Shown here one piece after another: positions 51,421 to 59,747 of a DNA stretch of 64,000 bases; position 1 is the stretch's first letter, and each line of letters opens with the position of its first letter. Below the pieces are notes generated by a model that made no database searches, had not been told where the DNA came from, and worked only from the letters and a program-made list of their open reading frames with translations. The stretch comes from Chryseosolibacter sp964551035 (GTDB lineage Bacteria > Bacteroidota > Bacteroidia > Cytophagales > Cyclobacteriaceae), in the NCBI GenBank assembly GCA_964551035.1, contig CAZKBK010000004.1:1-64000 (forward strand). The letters run 5' to 3'. The position numbers and the translations under genes were made by a program.

Positions 51421-53220
51421 TTAGAAAGGATATTCGCCTTTGCCTACAACGTGCTCGGCCACCATTCGGCGTGCTTCTTTCAGGTTGTACGGATCCATCT
51501 TGGTAAAGCGCTTAAGACCCAGCAGCATCAGGCGCAACTCGTCGCCCTCTGCAAAAGCCGTTACCGCCTGCCGACCGGCAGAGGCGGCCCTTTCAACAGC
51601 CTGATGCAGGTAGATCAGCGCCATCTCTTTTTCGATGCGGCACTTCTCTTCGCCGCGGCTTCCGATGAGTTTCTCAACGCGCAGAATCACCGACTCAGCG
51701 ACGTACCCTTCGATGAGCATGTCGGCGAGGTTCATAAGAATTTCCTGCTCGTCGGCGATTTTCATCATGAACTTCTGGACGGCGGCGCCCGCAACAATGA
51801 GGCCCGCCTTCTTGAGGTTGGCAAGCGCTTTCTTTTCTTTCGCGAAAAGTCCCTCCTCGGTCGCGCCAAAGTCCGGAATGGCCACCAGCTCCTTTTGCAC
51901 CGCCATGACGGCCGACATCAGGTCGAGGTGCCCTTTCATGGCGCGCTTGAGCAGCATGTCGATGCAGAGCATCCGGTTGATCTCGTTCGTGCCCTCGAAG
52001 ATGCGGTTGATCCGGGCGTCGCGGTAAGCGCGATCCATCGGCCCCTCTGCCGAGAATCCCATGCCACCGTAAATCTGAACGCCCTCGTCGACCACAAAGT
52101 CCAGCACTTCCGAACCATGCACTTTCATGATGGCGCATTCAATAGCAAACTCTTCCAGGGATTTCAGTCGTGCTTTAGCAGCGTCCATCCCGCCCTCGGT
52201 CATCGCCCTGTACGCGTCGTCGATGTTCTGGCCGGCGCGATAACATGCCGATTCACTCGCAAACACGCGCGCGGTCATCTCAGCGATCTTGTGTTTGATG
52301 GCGCCAAAGTTTGCGATCGACGCGCCAAACTGCTTCCGCTCCCTCGCATAGTTTACCGCGGTGGAAATGGTCTTCTTGGCCCCACCGATCGCCGCCGCTG
52401 CCAGCTTGATGCGTCCGACATTAAGAATGTTTACCGCTATCTTGAATCCGTTCTCCCGCTCGGACAAAAGGTTCTCCACGGGCACCTTGCAATCATTAAA
52501 AAAAATTTGACGGGTGGACGAGCCCTTGATGCCCATTTTCCGTTCCTCTTCATTCATTGTGATGCCACCGAATGCGCGTTCGACGATAAATGCGCTGAGG
52601 TTCTTGTCCTCTTCAATCTTCGCAAACACAATGTATATATCGGCAAACCCACCATTCGTGATCCACATCTTTTGGCCGTTGATGAGGTAATGCTTTCCGT
52701 CCGGTGTCGGCGTCGCACGTGTTTTTCCGGAGTTCGCGTCCGATCCGGAGTCCGGCTCGGTGAGGCAATACGCAGCTTTGAACTCACCGGTCGCAAGTTT
52801 GGGGAGGTATTTCTTCTTCTGCGCCTCGTTGCCATAGTAAACGATGGGCAACGTGCCGATGCCCGTATGCGCCGACAGCGCAACGGCAACAGAGTGGCCG
52901 GCACCGATTACTTCGGCAACGAGCATGGTTGTGTTAAAGTCCATCCCAAAGCCATCGTATTCCGCAGGCACGGAGGTGCCGAGCAAGCCAAGAGCTCCCG
53001 CCTTGTCGAGGATGGAAGGCATAAGCTTTGGGTCTTTCATTGAATCGATTTCGTCAAGTTTCGGGAACACTTCCTTTTCGAGGAAGTCCTTGCACTGCTG
53101 TTCGATCATTCGCTGTTCTTCGTTGAAATCTTCCGGAATAAAGATTTCCTGGGCTTCAGTCTCACGCATCAGGAATTCCCCTCCTTTGATTGCGCGTTTC
53201 TCTTCTGTTGCTGTTGCCAT
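51421..53220 (-). CDS. fadE: acyl-CoA dehydrogenase (FadE-like, long form)
   Basis: 599 aa. First step of beta-oxidation: FAD-dependent oxidation of acyl-CoA. FAD/substrate signature AYCLTEPDSGSDANSG near residue 155; WITNGGFADIYIVFAKI near 180; GVQIYGGMGFSAEGPMDRAYRD and FEGTNEINRML near 395 with the catalytic Glu. About 190 extra C-terminal residues, as in VLCAD-type and B. subtilis FadE enzymes. Last gene of the MarR-fadN-fadA-fadE operon, followed by a strong terminator. Confidence 0.95.
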   Translation of the reverse strand: MATATEEKRAIKGGEFLMRETEAQEIFIPEDFNEEQRMIEQQCKDFLEKEVFPKLDEIDSMKDPKLMPSILDKAGALGLLGTSVPAEYDGFGMDFNTTMLVAEVIGAGHSVAVALSAHTGIGTLPIVYYGNEAQKKKYLPKLATGEFKAAYCLTEPDSGSDANSGKTRATPTPDGKHYLINGQKMWITNGGFADIYIVFAKIEEDKNLSAFIVERAFGGITMNEEERKMGIKGSSTRQIFFNDCKVPVENLLSERENGFKIAVNILNVGRIKLAAAAIGGAKKTISTAVNYARERKQFGASIANFGAIKHKIAEMTARVFASESACYRAGQNIDDAYRAMTEGGMDAAKARLKSLEEFAIECAIMKVHGSEVLDFVVDEGVQIYGGMGFSAEGPMDRAYRDARINRIFEGTNEINRMLCIDMLLKRAMKGHLDLMSAVMAVQKELVAIPDFGATEEGLFAKEKKALANLKKAGLIVAGAAVQKFMMKIADEQEILMNLADMLIEGYVAESVILRVEKLIGSRGEEKCRIEKEMALIYLHQAVERAASAGRQAVTAFAEGDELRLMLLGLKRFTKMDPYNLKEARRMVAEHVVGKGEYPF

Positions 53221-53256
53221 ATATCGTGATTGTTAAAAAAGTTGGTTGAGAACTTA

Positions 53257-54432
53257 CTAATTCAAAAGTTCATATACGCCGGCGACACCCTGGCCGCCGC
53301 CCACACACGCGGTCACCAGGCCGTATTTCTTCTTGCGACGCCGTAACTCGTTAAAGATGGTCATGGACAAACGCGCGCCGGAGCTTCCGAGCGGATGGCC
53401 AAGTGCGATCGCTCCCCCATTGACGTTGAGTTTTTCAGGGTCGATTTCCAGCTTTCGCGTCACGGCAAGCGACTGCGCGGCAAACGCCTCGTTGAGTTCG
53501 ATAAGATCGATTTCGCTCAGTTTTTTCCCGGCGCGCTCCAATGCCTTCGGCACGGCCGCAACCGGCCCGATGCCCATGATCCGGGGCTCCACACCGGCTA
53601 CGGTATAGCTCAGCATGCGCGCAATGGGTTTCAGGTTTAGCTGTTTCACCAGACGTTCCGACATCACGACAACGAACGCTGCACCATCGGTGGTCGGCGA
53701 CGAATTTCCCGCTGTGACGGATCCGCCCATGGCGAAGACGGGCTTCAGCCTGCCAAGGACCTCCAGGTTCGTGTCGGCGCGGGGACCCTCGTCGGTATCG
53801 ACGACGAACTCACGCGAACGTTTTTTTCCCGAGTCATCCACGAAAACTTCGGTGGTCTTAATCGGGTGGATCTCCTCTTTGAATTTCCCTTCCTGCTGTG
53901 CACGAATCGCCCGCACGTGTGAATCATAGGCAAACTGGTCCTGATCTTCGCGCGAGACCTTGTACTGCGCGGCAACCTGTTCGGCCGTAAGGCCCATGCT
54001 CGTGTAGTAGTTCGGATGATCCTTCGCGATCGCATAATTCAGAACCGTTTTCCATCCCATCACCGGCACCAGCGACATGGACTCCGTGCCGCCTGCGATG
54101 ATGCAGTCGGCCATGCCGGCGTGAATGCGCGCGGAGGCGATGCTGATTGCCTCGATGCCCGATCCGCAATAGCGGTTCACGATCATGCCGGCATTCTCGA
54201 TGCCCAGCGCCATCAGCGCGATGATGCGTCCCATTTGCATTCCCTGCTCCGCCTCCGGGACGGCGTTGCCCACGATGAGGTCATCCACCATTTTCTTTTC
54301 CAACCCGGGGATTGATTCAACCAGGGTTTTGATCACTTCCGTGGCGAAGTCATCGGGTCGTGTGAAGCGAAAGCCGCCTTTCTTCGCCCTGGTGTTCGCC
54401 GTTCTCTTAGCTGCGACGATGTATGCGTCCAT
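53257..54432 (-). CDS. fadA: acetyl-CoA acyltransferase (thiolase)
   Basis: 391 aa. The last step of beta-oxidation, cutting 3-ketoacyl-CoA with CoA. VNRYCGSGIEAIS near residue 85 carries the acylated Cys; GGAIALGHPLGSSGARLSMT near 345 carries His; CVGGGQGVAGVYE near 378 carries the second Cys. ATG 54432 lies 21 nt after the fadN-like stop and 36 nt before fadE. Confidence 0.96.
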   Translation of the reverse strand: MDAYIVAAKRTANTRAKKGGFRFTRPDDFATEVIKTLVESIPGLEKKMVDDLIVGNAVPEAEQGMQMGRIIALMALGIENAGMIVNRYCGSGIEAISIASARIHAGMADCIIAGGTESMSLVPVMGWKTVLNYAIAKDHPNYYTSMGLTAEQVAAQYKVSREDQDQFAYDSHVRAIRAQQEGKFKEEIHPIKTTEVFVDDSGKKRSREFVVDTDEGPRADTNLEVLGRLKPVFAMGGSVTAGNSSPTTDGAAFVVVMSERLVKQLNLKPIARMLSYTVAGVEPRIMGIGPVAAVPKALERAGKKLSEIDLIELNEAFAAQSLAVTRKLEIDPEKLNVNGGAIALGHPLGSSGARLSMTIFNELRRRKKKYGLVTACVGGGQGVAGVYELLN

Positions 54433-54453
54433 GATAGTTCAATTTTTTCGTTA

Positions 54454-56853
54454 TCAGTTTCGAAGGGGTTTCCCTCCGGTCAAAATCGCCTGAATGCGTT
54501 CCAGGGTTTTCTTCTCACCGCAAAGCGAAACGAAAGCTTCGCGTTCCAAATCCAGCAAGTATTGTTCGCTGACGTTTTGCGGCGTGGTAAGGTCACCTCC
54601 GCACATGATGTTTGCCAGCTTAAGGGCGATCTTCGCGTCGTGTTCGCTGATGTAATTTCCCATCCTCATGCCATTAAGGCCCGCCATGACCAACGCAAGC
54701 CCGGCCCGTCCCTGAACCTTGATGTTGTCGGCGCGTTGGGGCATGGTATAGCCCGACTCCGCAAGTTCAACAACAGCGTCTTTTGCGTCTGCAATCTGGC
54801 GATCGCGGTTAATGGAAATACGATCAGATGATTGAAGGATCATCATATCCCGGGCCTCCTCCGCAGAGAGGGCCACCTTTGCGGTGGCGATATTCATGAA
54901 CGTACTTTGTAACGCATTCAGTTCGACATCGCCTTCTTTCAGGCGCGCGCTCACGCGGCGGGTCAGTTCCTTCGTTCCGCCTCCCGCAGGAATCAGGCCG
55001 ACGCCCACTTCCACAAGCCCGACATAAGTCTCTGCCGACGCCTGAACCAGGTCGCCATGCAAGGTCATCTCGCAGCCTCCACCCAACGTGCGCCCCTGCG
55101 GGCACACGACTACGGGCACGGACGAATACCGTATCCGCATTACCGAATTCTGGAATGCGCGTACCATGAAATCGATCTCATCGTAGTCCTGTTCGATGGC
55201 GTACATAAAGACCAGGCCTAAATTTGCGCCCAGGGAGAAATCCGGACCCTGATGTCCAATTACCAATCCGCGGTAATCCTTTTCGGCCATGTCGATGGCT
55301 TTGTTCAGCCCTTCAATCACAGCCGAGCCCAGCGTATAGCTTTTGCTGTGCCATGAAAAATTGATCACCCCGTCGCCCAGATCGGTAACGCGCGACTCAG
55401 CGTTCTTCCAGACGACGTTCTCGTTCAGGTTCTCGAGGATGATAAATGCGTCCTTGCCGGGAATAGGTCTGTAGGACTTCGACGGAATGTCGTAGTACAG
55501 GCGTTGTCCCTTCTCCAACTTATAGAAATGCTTGTTCCCCGCGGACAGCATTTCCTGTACCCAGGCGTTGGGCTTGTACCCCAGGCGCTCCATGTCCTTT
55601 ATGGTGTTTTCGACGCCTGCCGCATCCCAGGTCTCAAACGGTCCAAGGGTCCAGCCGAAGCCGGCGCAGACAGCGTCGTCGACCTTGTACAGTTCGTCAG
55701 CGATCTCCGGAATGCGGTTGCTCACATACTGAAACAGTCCATAGAAAGAGTCGCGGTAAAATTCGCCCGCCTTATCCTTGCCGGTGAACAATACCTTAAA
55801 ACGTTCTTTCAGGTTGTCGATGGCCTTGGTTGTCTCAAGGGTAGGAAACTTTGTCTTTGCCTTTGGCTTGTACTCAAAGGTTTTCAGGTCGAGGGTGAGA
55901 ATTTCCGTTTGGCCTTTGCTGTTCTTCGTCTTCTTGTAGAACCCCTGACCGGTTTTGTCGCCGAGCCAGTTGTTGTCCTCCAGTTTCCTGATCTCATCGG
56001 GCATGCGGAACATTTCCCGGCCCTCATCCCCGGGAAGACCGGCGTATAGGTTGTTCGCCACCTTGATCAGGGTATCGAGCCCAACAACGTCCGAGGTTCT
56101 GAACGTCGCGGACTTTGGTCTGCCGATCACGGGGCCAGTGAGTTTGTCAATCTCGTCTATGTTGAGGTCGAGTTTCCGCATAGAGTCGACGGCCTTCATG
56201 ATAGCGTAGATACCCACGCGGTTGGCGATAAAAGCAGGCGTGTCTTTGCAGAGAACGGTGGTCTTGCCGAGGTAGAGATCGCCATAGTGCATGAGAAAGT
56301 CCACAACGCCCTGGTCCGTCTTCGGTGTGGGGATGATCTCGAGCAGCTTCAGGTAACGCGGGGGATTGAAAAAATGTGTTCCGCAGAAGTGTTTTTGGAA
56401 ATCGTCGCTACGTCCTTCGTTCATCAGGTGAATCGGGATACCGGAAGTATTGGATGTAATCAGCGTACCTGGCTTCCTGTATTTCTCCACTTCGGCAAAC
56501 ACCTTCTTTTTGATGTCAAGATTTTCAACGACAACTTCGATGGTCCAGTCGCAGTCGGCAATCTTTTTCATGTCGTCAGTAAAATTCCCGAGCGAAACCC
56601 TCGAGGCAAAGCGCTTGTGATACAGTGGCGCCGGGTTGGACTTGACGGCTGCGTCAAACGAGCTTTGTACGATCCGGTTTTTGACAACGCGATCGTCCAG
56701 CGTAAGCCCCTTGCGCTTTTCGTCGTCGGATAACTCCCGGGGAGCGATGTCCATCAACAGGACCTGCACACCGACGTTTGCAAAATGGCACGCAATGCGG
56801 GATCCCATGATGCCCGAGCCCAGTACAGCAACTTTGCGGATAATTCGATTCAT
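54454..56853 (-). CDS. fadN: 3-hydroxyacyl-CoA dehydrogenase / enoyl-CoA hydratase (FadN-like)
   Basis: 799 aa two-domain enzyme with the dehydrogenase first and the hydratase second, the reverse of E. coli FadB and the same as B. subtilis FadN. NAD motif VAVLGSGIMGSRIACHFANVG at the start, HFFNPPRYLKLLEIIPTPKT near 145, the hydratase oxyanion region QGPDFSLGANLG near 545 and CPQGRTLGGGCEMTLHGDLV near 595. The gene order fadN-fadA-fadE is that of the Bacillus operon. It overlaps the MarR gene as ATGA. Confidence 0.96.
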   Translation of the reverse strand: MNRIIRKVAVLGSGIMGSRIACHFANVGVQVLLMDIAPRELSDDEKRKGLTLDDRVVKNRIVQSSFDAAVKSNPAPLYHKRFASRVSLGNFTDDMKKIADCDWTIEVVVENLDIKKKVFAEVEKYRKPGTLITSNTSGIPIHLMNEGRSDDFQKHFCGTHFFNPPRYLKLLEIIPTPKTDQGVVDFLMHYGDLYLGKTTVLCKDTPAFIANRVGIYAIMKAVDSMRKLDLNIDEIDKLTGPVIGRPKSATFRTSDVVGLDTLIKVANNLYAGLPGDEGREMFRMPDEIRKLEDNNWLGDKTGQGFYKKTKNSKGQTEILTLDLKTFEYKPKAKTKFPTLETTKAIDNLKERFKVLFTGKDKAGEFYRDSFYGLFQYVSNRIPEIADELYKVDDAVCAGFGWTLGPFETWDAAGVENTIKDMERLGYKPNAWVQEMLSAGNKHFYKLEKGQRLYYDIPSKSYRPIPGKDAFIILENLNENVVWKNAESRVTDLGDGVINFSWHSKSYTLGSAVIEGLNKAIDMAEKDYRGLVIGHQGPDFSLGANLGLVFMYAIEQDYDEIDFMVRAFQNSVMRIRYSSVPVVVCPQGRTLGGGCEMTLHGDLVQASAETYVGLVEVGVGLIPAGGGTKELTRRVSARLKEGDVELNALQSTFMNIATAKVALSAEEARDMMILQSSDRISINRDRQIADAKDAVVELAESGYTMPQRADNIKVQGRAGLALVMAGLNGMRMGNYISEHDAKIALKLANIMCGGDLTTPQNVSEQYLLDLEREAFVSLCGEKKTLERIQAILTGGKPLRN

Positions 56854-57314
56854 ATTTCCTCTTCGTTGAGCGATGATAGGTTTTGGTAACTCTTTTCCTT
56901 TTCAATGGTGCGGGTGATCTGTTGCAGCACCTCGAAAAAAATGTCCAGTTTGTGTTTGGGTATCTTTTTCTGCACCGCATCGTTGAAACGCAGCACGGTT
57001 TCCCGGGATTTTTCACGTTTCCGCTTTCCCTCTTTTGTCAGTTGAATCCGCACCAGCCTTTTGTCTGACACGTCAGGTTCCCGGCAGATCAGGCCTTTTT
57101 CTTCCATGGTTTTGAGGAGCCTCGTCAGACTGCGGGCCTCAAGCCCCATAAGCGGAGCGATCTTCGTAGCCGGCGTGCCTTCGGGATGGATGTTAAGCAG
57201 CACAAATCCCATCGACATGGTCAGGTCGAATTTTGCAGCCTGCTGATTATACATTCTCGCGATCGCATGCCAGGCAGCCTTTATGTTGTGGTCGACGGTT
57301 TCTTCCTTGCGCAT
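56850..57314 (-). CDS. MarR-family transcriptional regulator of the fad operon
   Basis: 154 aa winged-helix protein: IHPEGTPATKIAPLMGLEARSLTRLLKTMEEKGLICREPDVSDKRLVRIQLTKEGKRK, i.e. helix-turn-helix (about 50-80) plus the beta wing DKRL. First gene of the operon and translationally coupled to fadN (ATGA), so it is likely an autorepressor whose ligand is an acyl-CoA or fatty acid (inference). A 12-bp perfect palindrome lies 38 nt upstream of its start. Confidence 0.92.
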   Translation of the reverse strand: MRKEETVDHNIKAAWHAIARMYNQQAAKFDLTMSMGFVLLNIHPEGTPATKIAPLMGLEARSLTRLLKTMEEKGLICREPDVSDKRLVRIQLTKEGKRKREKSRETVLRFNDAVQKKIPKHKLDIFFEVLQQITRTIEKEKSYQNLSSLNEEEI

Positions 57315-57351
57315 TGAATTTCTGAGCGGATTCGAAGGTAAGTAAAAAAGT

Positions 57352-57363
57352 TATGCATGCATA
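57352..57363 (-). promoter_or_regulatory. putative MarR operator TATGCATGCATA overlapping the fad promoter
   Basis: Perfect 12-bp palindrome, 37 nt upstream of the MarR start codon. On the minus strand the sequence continues CATAACTTTT, giving a TAACTTTT -7-like box (one mismatch) at the palindrome's edge. A repressor bound here would block initiation. Confidence 0.6.
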
Positions 57364-57564
57364 CTACTTCCCCATGAAAATAATTTATAGCTGCCCGGTG
57401 GGTTGAGATAAATCTTATTCCCGCTTCGTTCGCCGGGGCGTTGGCCGGGATCCCTCCGGAAATAGCGTATGGATGCCGAACCTCGCCGCGCACCATGCTG
57501 AAAAAGGGGTTTTGGTCAAAAAGTGACGAAATGGGAACGTCGCATTGAAAAAAGCGGCCCGCCT

Positions 57565-59469
57565 CTAGTTGATGGGGGGTTCGTCGGAGAAATCGCCCCG
57601 CAAGGTGCGGTACCTTTTTCGGGCTTCCGCGGCATAAACGCTACCCGGAAACCTGTTGAGAAAGGCGCGATACATCTCCATCGCCTTGTCCCGATCCTTG
57701 AAATGACGTTCGTAGATCTCCGCCTGTTCGAAGAAGGCATCATCGGCAAGAACGTCTTCGGGGTAGTTCAGGAGTATTTGCTCCAAAAGGTCGATGGATT
57801 CCTGAAACTCGCCGCGCTGTCTGCGCACGCCCGCTTCCAGCCAATACACGTCGTCCAGGATCGCCTGATTCGAAAAAGCGACCGTTTTTCCTGAGACCGT
57901 ATCCTCAAGTTGTCCTTCCTTGAGTTGTTCTATCTGTTCCAGGGCTTCAGCGTACTTGTTTTGATACAGGAGAAGCTCCACGGCTGCGAATTGTCTCAAG
58001 GCCTGGCCGACGGAATCGAAAGCGGTATTTTCCTTTATCCGCATACTCAGTTCCATGGCGTCATTGGCGATCTCACGTGTAGTCGCCTCCTTGAGAATAT
58101 CAAGGTGCTCCTGGGCGAGAAAAAAGTCCCCCTTGAAGTACGAGAGCTTTGCGTTCTTGAGCTTTGCTTCATAGCCCACAGGATTCTCTTTCTGTATCTT
58201 CTCGACCTGGGAATAAAGCAAAGTCGACTCCCAGGGCTGGCCTTTGATGATATAGATGTCACCCAGGTCAAGTTTTGCTTTCGATCTCAGGTAAAGCGAT
58301 GCCCGGGGATTGTCGATGAGTTCATTGAGGATCGCAACCGCCCGGTCCTTTTCGTCGAGATAGTTTGCGAAGAGCAGCGCCTGGTTCCTTGTGGCTTCGA
58401 GCGCGTTCGGGTTATTGGGATAATTCGAGATGAACCTTTTGTAATCGGCGATCAATGTGCGGACGGAATCAGTGTTCACCGGAAAGCTGCCCCGTATCCT
58501 TGCCTCGCGGGTCCTGATCATTCCCAGCCGCGCAAGCAAATCGTTGCTCGAGCCCGGATACTCCTTTGCCACATATTGATAAATACGGAAAGCTGTTTCA
58601 TAGTCCTCGTTATCGAGGGCTACCCGGGCAACCTCCATGGATTTTTCGCCTTCCTTCTTGTAGCGCTTGTCGTATGCCCTGGCCTGGATGAAGGAGGCGT
58701 AGAAGTTTTTTTGTTGCATGGTCACCCAAATCAACAGATCAGAGTATACCTCAACGTCAGGGTTTTCCTGCACCTTGTCGTACAGCAGTCTTTCCAGGGT
58801 TTCAAGTTCATCAGGCTTCGTAAGCAGCGCCTGCAAGACATTTTTGACGTATTGGATATTCGCAGAGCTTTGCGTCACGTAAGCGAGATATTCCCGCACC
58901 ATTTTATCCTGCTGACCCTGGAGCCGGTAAAGCATCGCCAGGTCGAGACAAAAAAGAAAGGGGTTGTTGAGGAACTGACGGGTCTCGGTGAGTGTAAGTA
59001 CCGCGTAGTCGGCCAGGGAGCGGGCGGCCAGGTAGTCGGACGTCGTCTTTGCCAACTGTACATTGCTCCGGACCTCTTCGATCATCTCGCGCAGGTATCG
59101 ATCCGCTTTGTTGATATCGCCGGACCTGACATACACCAGACCCACATCGAGTCGGTATTGCACGTTTTGTGGATTACGGCGCGTAACGCGCTTCAGATAA
59201 TCGAGGGCCTCATCAAATTCGCCCAGATCAATCAGCAGGTTAACAAAGTTGTTATGGATCAGCGGAATGTTAACATCCGATCGGGACAAGTCGCGATAGA
59301 GCGCTGCCGCCTTCGCCTTATCACCCTTAAGGAGGTATTCGTTTGCAAGCTGAACATCGGCATGATTTTGTCCGAAGAGAACCGACGGAGCAAGGGTCAG
59401 AAGTATCAAGAACAGAACGTGCCTTATTATTCTTATAAGATTATATATATAATAAGTATAATAAGGCAT
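57565..59469 (-). CDS. large TPR-repeat secreted protein
   Basis: 634 aa from ATG 59469. A membrane-type leader (IIRHVLFLILLTLAPSVLFGQ) follows an unusually Tyr-rich start (MPYYTYYIYNL) that is encoded by an AT-rich palindrome. Then tandem tetratricopeptide helices over almost all the rest (e.g. ANEYLLKGDKAKAAALYRDL, FDEALDYLKRVTRRNPQNVQYRLDVG, GDINKADRYLREM, FQESIDLLEQILLNYPEDVLADDAFF), ending RYRTLRGDFSDEPPIN. Probably periplasmic or outer-membrane scaffold; no known family. The longer frame upstream runs through the DnaA-box region and is rejected. The true start may be a few codons off. Confidence 0.8.
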   Translation of the reverse strand: MPYYTYYIYNLIRIIRHVLFLILLTLAPSVLFGQNHADVQLANEYLLKGDKAKAAALYRDLSRSDVNIPLIHNNFVNLLIDLGEFDEALDYLKRVTRRNPQNVQYRLDVGLVYVRSGDINKADRYLREMIEEVRSNVQLAKTTSDYLAARSLADYAVLTLTETRQFLNNPFLFCLDLAMLYRLQGQQDKMVREYLAYVTQSSANIQYVKNVLQALLTKPDELETLERLLYDKVQENPDVEVYSDLLIWVTMQQKNFYASFIQARAYDKRYKKEGEKSMEVARVALDNEDYETAFRIYQYVAKEYPGSSNDLLARLGMIRTREARIRGSFPVNTDSVRTLIADYKRFISNYPNNPNALEATRNQALLFANYLDEKDRAVAILNELIDNPRASLYLRSKAKLDLGDIYIIKGQPWESTLLYSQVEKIQKENPVGYEAKLKNAKLSYFKGDFFLAQEHLDILKEATTREIANDAMELSMRIKENTAFDSVGQALRQFAAVELLLYQNKYAEALEQIEQLKEGQLEDTVSGKTVAFSNQAILDDVYWLEAGVRRQRGEFQESIDLLEQILLNYPEDVLADDAFFEQAEIYERHFKDRDKAMEMYRAFLNRFPGSVYAAEARKRYRTLRGDFSDEPPIN

Positions 59470-59747
59470 GTTGAAAAGTTGATAAATAACCGTTCCCCTG
59501 TGGATGTGGATTGATTGTGTGTTCTTGGTGGGAATCAAATTATTAAGATTCAGTGGTTTATAGAAGTATCCACGATGTTTTATTGTGTGTGAATAAAACC
59601 GATGTGTACAGCTTTTATTGTTGACGGGTGTGGATATAACGATAGCTGTGAACAAGCGTTGCTGAGTGTGGAGCGGAAATGGTCGTCGGCCGGAGGGCGC
59701 AGGGTATTTGGTCTGGTTTTCCACAAGAAGTCAAGGTGTTATCAACA
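59420..59747. other. candidate replication origin (oriC): AT-rich palindrome plus DnaA-box cluster
   Basis: Left part: a 49-nt AT-rich near-palindrome (59420-59468) with 11-bp perfect arms TGCCTTATTAT/ATAATAAGGCA and mostly paired inner sequence, a good unwinding element. Right part: DnaA-box-like 9-mers at 59479-59487, 59499-59507, 59505-59513, 59566-59574, 59588-59596 (TGTGAATAA, exact TTATNCACA on the other strand), 59629-59637 (TGTGGATAT, one mismatch), 59647-59655 (TGTGAACAA), 59717-59725 (TTTTCCACA) and 59739-59747 (TTATCAACA). The region is a gene-free gap apart from the end of the palindrome. The plus strand becomes G-rich to the right, and mnmG is nearby. dnaA itself is not in the window. 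Confidence 0.6.

Noticed and set aside
51292..53043. 583-codon plus-strand open frame
   Set aside because: Antisense to the acyl-CoA dehydrogenase, whose motifs are clear. The plus translation is His/Arg-rich without any family feature, typical of antisense reading of GC-rich genes.
57910..59514. 534-codon plus-strand open frame
   Set aside because: It is entirely antisense to the TPR gene, which has a leader and consistent TPR helices. The plus translation shows no domain and would extend into the DnaA-box region.
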